From positions 1 through 27,117 of the forward strand of contig JADRCO010000748.1 of NCBI GenBank assembly GCA_021464525.1: a DNA stretch of 27,117 bases, written 5' to 3'. Under the pieces are notes generated by a model, which searched no databases, was not told where the DNA came from, and worked only from the letters and a program-made list of their open reading frames with translations. This stretch comes from Rhizophagus sp. LPA8_4_AMF. Its lineage: Eukaryota > Glomeromycota > Glomeromycetes > Glomerales > Glomeraceae. The translations under genes were made by a program, and so were the position numbers. Shown here in pieces: positions 20,032-27,117 of this stretch (position 1 is the stretch's first letter; every line of letters begins with the position of its first letter).

Positions 20032-20725
20032 AATATGTAAAATTATGATGATTTTTCTTTTTTTTTTGTGAACTTTATTGTACATATTCATGTATGTTAT
20101 AAAAATTAGAATTAGTTTATCATGGGTCATGAGGGACTATTATTTTCTGCGTGATAGATTTATTAATTAAACAAGGTAAGATTTCCTTCTAAATTATTTA
20201 TTTATCAGCGTATAATATAATATATATTTGTGGTTTATCTAGTAAGATTTTTCTTAGACATCAATTTAACAAATAATAATAATTATAATGATTAAGCTTT
20301 ATTATTTAAAAAAACATTAGGAATAAAAAAAAAAAAAATTTTCTTTTTGACAAATCAATATATAAATTAATTAAAATCATTTTAAAAAAAGCTGAAAAAA
20401 GCTAAAAAAATTTTTTTTATTCTTTCTTGATTACTATCAAAAAAATCTCTTAAGATTGCATCGGATCCAAATTCCAATACCTAATAAATCATGTTTAAAT
20501 GATGTCAACGTTTTAATTGTAGCCAAAAAAAAAAAAAGAAATTGTAGCAAAAAAAAAAAGAAAAAAAAAAAAAAAAAAATTAATTACCAAAAAAAAAAAA
20601 AAAAAAAAAAAAAAGAAAAATTTAATTACCTAACACGAAAATCATCCCTAATTAGAAAAAAAATTTGATTTAATAAAATTATATATATTTTTAATTTTTG
20701 AACGAATAAATTAAAAAAAAATTTT
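20032..20725. other. Convergent 3' intergenic region (frq / CSTF1) with A-rich tract
   Basis: The region lies between the stop codons of two converging genes, so it should contain both 3' untranslated regions and polyadenylation sites. The stretch 20523-20620 is nearly uninterrupted A with occasional G, and a T-rich run lies near 20405-20430. The 70-codon plus-strand frame at 20456-20668 is lysine codons from this tract and is not a gene. Confidence 0.6.
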
Positions 20726-23482
20726 TTACCCGCAACTCATAAATCCTGATTCTGTAGGTGAAGCGGCAACATATCTAACAATTCCTGTATGTCCTTTTTT
20801 TTTTTTATAAAAAAAAAGAGGAAATAATGACAATTAATTAACTTGAATCAATTTAATACTGTAAATAGTAAATTAATTTAAAAACTTACCAGTCCAACGT
20901 GTAAGTAATTTTCCAGTACGTGAATCCCAACAAATTATAGAATTATCATTTTCATCACTACTAATAACATAATCTTCTTCAAACAAAAAAGTAGATTGTA
21001 CATGATTATTCTATAATTAATTAATAAATAAATAATAGTAAACAAAAAGTTATAAATTTTTTTCAAGCATTTCTGAAAAAAAAAACTATATAATATTTTT
21101 TCTTACTCGATGAACAGCCCCTTCATAAGTTACAATACATTTTCCATTATTAACATCCCATAATTTGGATGTAGAATCACAACCACTAGAAAGTACGTAT
21201 GCCCCAGATTTGGAAAATTCTACACTTGAAACTGCTTGTCCACTATGAGCATTATCTATCGTTTGAATACAATCTCCATTCTCTCCTTCCCATACCTTTA
21301 TACTACCATCAAGTGAAGAAGAAACGAATCTTCCACCATTTGAATTCCATCGAACCTATCAAAATTTTAAAAAAGAAAATTATTAGGAATCTTTAGCTTT
21401 TAAATGTTCAAATAAAATCGATTTTATAATATTAAAACTACATTTAACGCATTAATTACAATTGTCTACCTTACCTTAGTTATACTTAATCTATGATTGG
21501 ATTGTGAATTAGGTGGAATATAACATTTAATATTTTGAACATCCCAAAATCTGATAGCCTCATGATCGGTACCTATAATAAAGAAAGTAAAATTTATTAT
21601 TCAACAAAAGAAACCCTAATTCCCCAGATAAATAAAAAAAGACCTGCTAGCATATATTCTCCAGTAGGATGAAAATCAATAGATCTGACCGGATATTTAT
21701 CCTGTTATATTAATATTAAATATCGAGAAGATTAATTAGCTTTGTTCGTAACAATAATAATTAATCAAAGAAACATCATTATATTTTTACTCAGAAAAAA
21801 AATATCACTGACCCGTAAAAATCGAAATGATCGCTTAATTCCTTGTGTTGCAATATCAAATAATTTTATATTACGATCATCCGAACATGAAGCCAATGTA
21901 AGTCCATTTGGATGAAATGATAAATCATTTACACGCTTTTAATTTTTGAAAAAAAAAGAGGTTAGTATCTAATAAATAATGAAATTTTAGTATTAAATTA
22001 TCTAATTAAATAGATTACACAAGAATAATATTTTGTATAATGAAACATTGTTGACAGTTTATAATCAGGTAAGAAAGGAATAAAGTAGAAGACTTACACC
22101 AGTATGATCATATAAAGTCCTTATAACGGGCCTATCTTCATCTGAATGACTTTTCATCTTGCTAGTATCAAGAACCTTAAGTGATGAATCAGCCGAACCA
22201 GTAGCCGCAAATTTTCCTAATAAAAAATTATCATCAAAACTATTTAAGTACTATTGCCATTACCGCTATTTAATTTGATCAATAAATACCAGAAAAAAAC
22301 CACAAAATTATGCACCATCTTTCTTAAATCTTACACACGTGGCGGCAGCTCGATGAGTTGTTATATACCAAAGATTATAATTTGGAGTCTGTTTTGGTTC
22401 TATAAGAATTTTAATCATTAATAGTTCATATCATTAAGAGTTCATATAATATAATATCATTAATAGTTAAGATGAGTTCATATCATTAATAAAAGATATA
22501 TATTAAATTCTCTAAATTTTTACCATAATTCGTTTCTCCATCTATTTCATTCAAATATTTTGTAGGAAAATCATCACTTTGAATTTCATCATCAGAATAA
22601 GATATATCATCAACTAATATAGGAATATCATATTCATCATCATCATCATCATCTAAAAAAAAAAAAAAAGAAAATAATTTTTAAAAAATCATGTTTATTA
22701 AAAAAATATAAAAAAAAAAAGACGTAAACCTTCATCTTTTGACGAATATGTTGCAGCATAAAGTAAATCAGATAATTCTGTACTAGCATTTTGATCCACA
22801 GGAATATTTGATTCTTCTGTTAAAGTTTGAGCAATCTCATTATATCCATAATAACGTAATTGACTAATTAAATGGCAAAATAAAAGAAAAAAAAAGAAAG
22901 AAAACAAAGGAATACATCATTAAAAAGGAATTCTTTTTTTGAACATTTTTTTTTTTTTTTTGCTTTAGTTTTAACACTTTATTTAAAAAAAAAATTACTT
23001 AAAATTACATATTATTATTTTTATTCAAGATGAAAGAAAAAGTGTTGTTAATTAATTATACGAGAAAATTAATTCAAATATTTCTTTTCATCTCATTAAA
23101 CTTTGAAATATTTAAAATTGAATCATAAAATTTTATCAAAAATAAAATTATAACATTACACCGCGTATAGAAGTGTAAAAGGAAGTTAATAGTACTTTAT
23201 TTCTTCCTATTATCCCAACTTCAACTATTCCTCTCTATAATTTCTCTTGTATTCACTTTAACTCTGTATACAACCTTCTACATAACCAAATAATCTCAAA
23301 AACCATCCAAACTATAATTTTAATTCCAAAGTAAAATATTTCTACTTTCTCAGCAATCAAGATACCAAGATATCCTTTCAACCCTTTCAAAAAGGTTAAG
23401 TAGGTTAAATAGTTCGCTTTACAACTCACCTAGTGATTAAAGAGAGGACATCCTCACGATCCAAACCCTGTTGTTCTTCCAT
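20726..23482 (-). CDS. CSTF1: Cleavage stimulation factor subunit 1 (CstF-50), WD40 protein
   Basis: CstF-50 is the WD40 subunit of the cleavage stimulation factor, which binds GU/U-rich sequence downstream of the poly(A) site and promotes pre-mRNA 3'-end cleavage in the nucleus. Eleven exons join in frame: 23482-23430, 22863-22730, 22652-22524, 22399-22316, 22216-22098, 21935-21813, 21701-21644, 21572-21475, 21355-21107, 21010-20890 and 20793-20726. They give 411 aa (human about 431). The N terminus has VLSLITSQLRYYGYNEIAQ (about 12-30), matching the family's dimerisation domain. An Asp-rich stretch follows (about 63-90), then WD repeats from WYITTHRAAATCVRF onward: KFAATGSADSSLKVLD, LTLASCSDDRNIKLFD, EYMLAGTDHEAIRFWD, RFVSSSLDGSIKVWE, YVLSSGCDSTSKLWD and YVISSDENDNSIICWD. 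It ends TGIVRYVAASPTESGFMSCG, the diagnostic CstF-50 tail, though it stops sooner than the human protein. Intron 1 is long (566 bp). The last intron ends in an A-run before its AG. Confidence 0.92.
22864..23429 (-). other. Long first intron of CSTF1
   Basis: The 566-bp intron runs from GTGAGT (minus strand, 23429) to TTAATTAG (22864), several times longer than the other introns of the gene. The middle (about 23160-23340) is less AT-rich than other introns here. It contains no open frame or RNA that I recognise. Confidence 0.65.
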
Positions 23483-25432
23483 CTTTTTTTTTGAATAATT
23501 ATACTGCGCAAATCTCCAACTGCGGGAATTGAAAGAGAAAAATGCGGAGGACTAGAAATAAAAAAGTTGAGTAGAAGAGAAAGTCAAAATATTTGCACTC
23601 CTTTTATAATTTTTTCTATCCTCTTATGCTAAGCCACCAGCCGGTTTAAGCCACCCGAAATTTTTATACTATCCGCGCCTATTCGTTCTTTTAATTTTAA
23701 ACTTTATCAATGCAGCGGCCGTTGCAATTCTCTTGACCGGTTTCCAGGTTATCTAGAAAAATCTACCAGGTATTTGGAATACTTTAAGAATTTTTTTTTA
23801 AGATAAAGACGCAGCGAGAGCAAAAATTTAGAGATAATCTATACGCAGCTTTACGAATTTTACGCAGCAGATCAAAGAAACATTTTTAAACTTAATTTTT
23901 CACATAATACTGATGATATATTGACTTTAAACACTACTTGAACGATAAAAAAAAAAAAAAATTATTCAATTCGAAAAATGTACTAAGTTTTAATTTTTTT
24001 TAAAGGTCAATAACGATAAAATAATTTTTTTTCTTTCTTTTATTAGGTTTCTCTATATAAACATTCTCTCTACATTCTCTAAAAAATTATTTTTTTTTTT
24101 AGTTAGCAAGATCAAAAAAAAAACAAATTCACAAAATATATACATATATGCATATATACATATGTAAAAATTGAGAAAGAAATGAAAAGAAAAAATTATT
24201 TTTAAAGGAGAAAATTTAATATGTTAAATAATATGAAGATAATATTTATAAAAAAAATTCAGGGGAAAAATTATTTAAAAGAGAAGGGAATCTTATATAA
24301 GGTAACATTTTGATGATGTTTTTTGATTTCCCTATATCTACAAGAAATTCATGATCAAATTCGAATCGAACAGAACATTAAAGGGGAATTATAATAAACC
24401 ACAGATGTAACTTCTTTCAATTAACTCTTTGTTGATCCTCAAACATGTTGCCATTTTTCACAAAACATCATTTTTTTCTTCATCGATAATTTCATCGACA
24501 TTATTCATTTAAAAATTCCATTCATTAAAAGAAATAATGGGTAAGACAAATATTCAAATCTAAGTCTTAAATATTCCCTAAACAAAAATTTCATTTCCCC
24601 AAAAAAGATCACGGGGGATAAGATAATATATATACGTTAAAATATATTGAAAAAAAAAAATGTTCAAATAAAAAAAAACTAAAAGCGACTATAAAAATAG
24701 AAAAAAGATATCCTAATGCTAAGCTATATCAAATGAAGAGGGGTCATAATAAAGGGAAGAGCAAAGGAAACAAAAAATGTTCTTTTTTTTTTTTAATACT
24801 AAGAGAAGTGAACTAGATCGGAAAGAATCGAAAGATTCTTTTTTTAACAGAGATTAAAACAGCCGTCTTACAACCGTAACGGAAGGGAATAGGTAAAAGG
24901 CGAAAACATATTAATGCAAAAGCCTTAATTCTAAACCTTATTGCAATCCGTAAACGGCCCTATTGATGTTTACGCATTATCTTTTTTTTATTATTTTAAA
25001 TTATGCGAACACTAACACGGCCCGGGATGCAGGATAAATATTTTTGAGACGAGAATTTTTTTTTTTCTTGACAAAATTTGTCATTGTTTTGCCACTAGTG
25101 AAAATTCTTTGATATAAAGAGACAACAAGAAAAAGAAACTAATCAAAAAAAAAAAGATTAAGATAAGCTATTTTCAAGAAAAGAGAAAAAAAACTATATA
25201 AAAAAAGAGAAAATGGGGTTTCACTATGGCTAACAAATTTTTTTTTTTAAGTGACTAAATAAAAAATATATATAAATATGAAAAATAAAAAAGAACAAAA
25301 AGTCCATTAATAATTTTTTGTATTCTCGAATAAAAAATAACGCTGCGATCGTTGCAAGATTGTTTTTTGTCCACTAAAAGGGGGAGGTGTTCTTTTTTTT
25401 TTTTGTTTTTAAAGAATTAATATCCACACTTC
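23483..25432. other. Intergenic: CSTF1 promoter and zinc-finger gene 3' region
   Basis: The 1.95 kb between the CSTF1 start and the zinc-finger stop, both minus-strand, should hold the CSTF1 promoter at low coordinates and the zinc-finger 3' UTR at high coordinates. The stretch 23520-23900 is comparatively GC-rich, with a TACGCAGC direct repeat (about 23840 and 23860). The rest is A- and T-runs with isolated GC patches, such as GGCCCGGGATGCAGG near 25019. I see no gene, tRNA or repeat family. The T-tracts and lack of frames fit long untranslated regions. Confidence 0.5.
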
Positions 25433-27041
25433 TTACATCTTGCCACAAGTAGCGATGTGTCTTTTCCATGCGTCTTTGCGAGAGAAAGGTTTTCTACATA
25501 CGTTACATTCATGAACTTTTTCACCTTTATGGATGCCGTTTATGTGACGTTTTAAATCGTGTTTTCGAGTGAACCTTGAACCACAATTAGGATGTTCACA
25601 AGCAAAAGGTTTCACACGATTAGGATCATGAGTTGACCTATGAGTTTGCATATTGAACTTTCGATTGAAACCTCTACCACATTCAGGACAATTATATTTC
25701 TTTTCGGATTCATCATCATTATCTTCCTCATTTTCTTCAGAAATGCTCATTGTTCGTTGACGTTTGCTCCTTCTTGTTGAATCATTTTCACCAGAATCAT
25801 CATCATCTTGAGGACGAGGTCTAATTGGAACCAATTTTGAATTATCTACTGGAGTGTTAGGATTTGAATCAGTCGCATTTAAAACTTCAGTTTTAATGGT
25901 CTCAATAATTCCAGAGTTAGCATCAATAATTTTAGATGTCTCAACAGAATCAACAACAGAAACAGTTAAAGAGTTATCAACAACGGACTCATTTAACGAA
26001 GTGTTCTTTTCAGGAGTTGAAACGTCACTCTTAGGACTTTCTTGTTCCACTTTTTTATCAATAATATCAAGACTATTACTATCAAGAGTAAGAGACTCCA
26101 TATTTAACGAATGGAAAGGTTGAATACGGTTATAATCGTAAGGAGTTTTATAAGATTTTATAGGATCAAATAAACTAAACCAAGAACCCCTACTACTGTC
26201 GTCGTATAAATCAGGGTCAGCGCTAACGAGGTTAGGGGTATCTAATAAAGAAGTAGTTTGAAAAAAAGGTGTGTTTATAGTTGAAGAAGCAACCGAAAAA
26301 GGGCTACTATTGGTGATATAAGGAGTATTGATATAAGGAGTATTTGGAGTAATTAAAGGAACCGAAGTAGTATAAGGAGTTCCGAAATCAGAACAAGTCG
26401 GTGTTGAACCAATATCGTCAAATAATAATAAGTCACTATGAGCGGTAGGAGAAGTATTTATTAAAGGAGAAAATAAGAGTTGGTTACTGTCTTGAAGAAG
26501 AGGTGTAGAATGAACGGAAAAAGTTCTGTTATAAGGTTCCAATAATGGAGTTGTAATGTTATTTTCGGAGTATCCGTGTGGCGAAGTTGTAGTGAAATTT
26601 GATTGGTCTTGAGTTGTGTAATGAAAATGATTTTCTACAATGTGATTAGAGTGATTATTTAGAGGGGTATTTTCAGAATAATTATTTGTGACGTCGTCAA
26701 TCTCTGCTTCCTGATGATTTACAAGTGAGGCTCGCGGGCCAATATGAGAGAGAGAGTTGAATAATTCATTTTCAGTAAAATCAGTAGTTAAAGTAGAAGG
26801 TTGAGAATAAATATTAAAATCCAAATTATTTATATAATCAGGGTTAATAGTGCTGGTGTTATCAGTAGATGTTTGAGTGGAAGTGTAATGCATTAGTTCA
26901 ATGGAAGGTAAGTTGTTGAGAGATTCTTCGTACATATAAATACTTAAAAGATTTTGAGTTTGGTTGTTATTCGGAACGGACTCCACAACGAAGTTATTAA
27001 TGTGTGTGGTAGTATCCGAGTTCACGAAAAACGTAAGAAAA
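25433..27041 (-). CDS. Swi5/Ace2-like C2H2 zinc-finger transcription factor (5' partial)
   Basis: An open frame of at least 530 codons ends at 25433 with three C-terminal zinc fingers, residues counted from 27025. Finger 1 is C446-x2-C-x12-H-x3-H466, finger 2 is C476-x4-C-x12-H-x4-H499, and finger 3 is C507-x2-C-x12-H-x3-C527. The RKFNMQTH, RKHDLKRH and RKDAWKRH helices, and a third finger closed by cysteine rather than histidine, match the Swi5/Ace2 pattern of cell-cycle activators; a Crz1-like factor is the alternative. KRQRTMSISEE preceded by RRS (about 418) and acidic stretches lie before the fingers. The N-terminal 300 residues are Asn/Ser/Thr-rich with many Thr-Pro sites that could be kinase targets. 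No ATG begins the frame: the codon at 27025 is GTG. A CTTCTTCTTCCATTCTAG splice acceptor ends at 27042, so the first exon probably lies beyond the window. The alternative is the ATG at 26935, giving 500 aa. Confidence 0.85.
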
Positions 27042-27058
27042 CTAGAATGGAAGAAGAA

Positions 27059-27117
27059 GAAGAAAAAAAAAGAAAAAAAAAAGGTAAGTTAAAGAAGTTT
27101 TTTTTTTTTTTTTTTTT
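27059..27117. repeat. Homopurine/T-run at window end
   Basis: A-rich purine tract then a T run of at least 19 reaching the window edge. Read on the minus strand, the purine tract is the pyrimidine tract of the likely splice acceptor of the zinc-finger gene. Confidence 0.6.

Noticed and set aside
20456..20668. Plus-strand 70-codon Lys-rich frame
   Set aside because: Produced by the A-rich tract in the convergent intergenic region.
25854..26123. Plus-strand 89-codon frame
   Set aside because: Antisense shadow of the zinc-finger gene.

Overview
The window reads as nuclear DNA of a very AT-rich, intron-containing fungus. Introns are GT-AG, mostly about 55-190 bp; proteins are rich in Asn, Ser and poly-acidic runs, and repeats are dense. 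The FREQUENCY clock gene together with this composition points to an arbuscular mycorrhizal fungus (Glomeromycotina, Rhizophagus-like). That assignment is inference from composition and gene content, not from a marker gene.

The window has two compartments. About 1-13,000 holds no gene I can support and is packed with non-autonomous mobile elements: a TA-flanked Tc1/mariner-like MITE (88-674); a nested set of palindromes (697-1439); a hAT-like element with a perfect 8-bp target duplication (1779-2637); a TA-flanked element with long inverted repeats beginning CAGTTTTC (3842-4715); a second hAT-like element (5812-6549); and a large, degenerate foldback-like structure (about 5730-11640). The arms of the foldback are inverted arrays of roughly 100-bp units. 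Many units in it, and all units of a smaller array inside the first hAT-like element, look like tiny exons: a T-tract ending in AG, 29-45 nt, then GGTAAG-like sequence. This is the strangest feature of the window.

About 13,000-27,117 is ordinary gene space with five genes. On the minus strand are a small single-Myb/SANT protein (two exons, 143 aa) and a classical protein tyrosine phosphatase (one exon, 319 aa). Divergent from the phosphatase across 1.7 kb is frq on the plus strand (seven exons, 973 aa). Convergent with frq is CSTF1/CstF-50, an 11-exon WD40 subunit of the mRNA 3'-end cleavage stimulation factor (411 aa). Last is a Swi5/Ace2-like zinc-finger transcription factor whose 5' end probably lies beyond the window.

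The gene-rich part joins a clock component (FRQ), phosphotyrosine signalling, a cell-cycle-type transcription factor and RNA 3'-end processing. I see no evidence that they form one pathway; the only direct link is the shared frq/phosphatase intergenic region, which carries two GATCGA hexamers of the kind bound by the White Collar complex in Neurospora.
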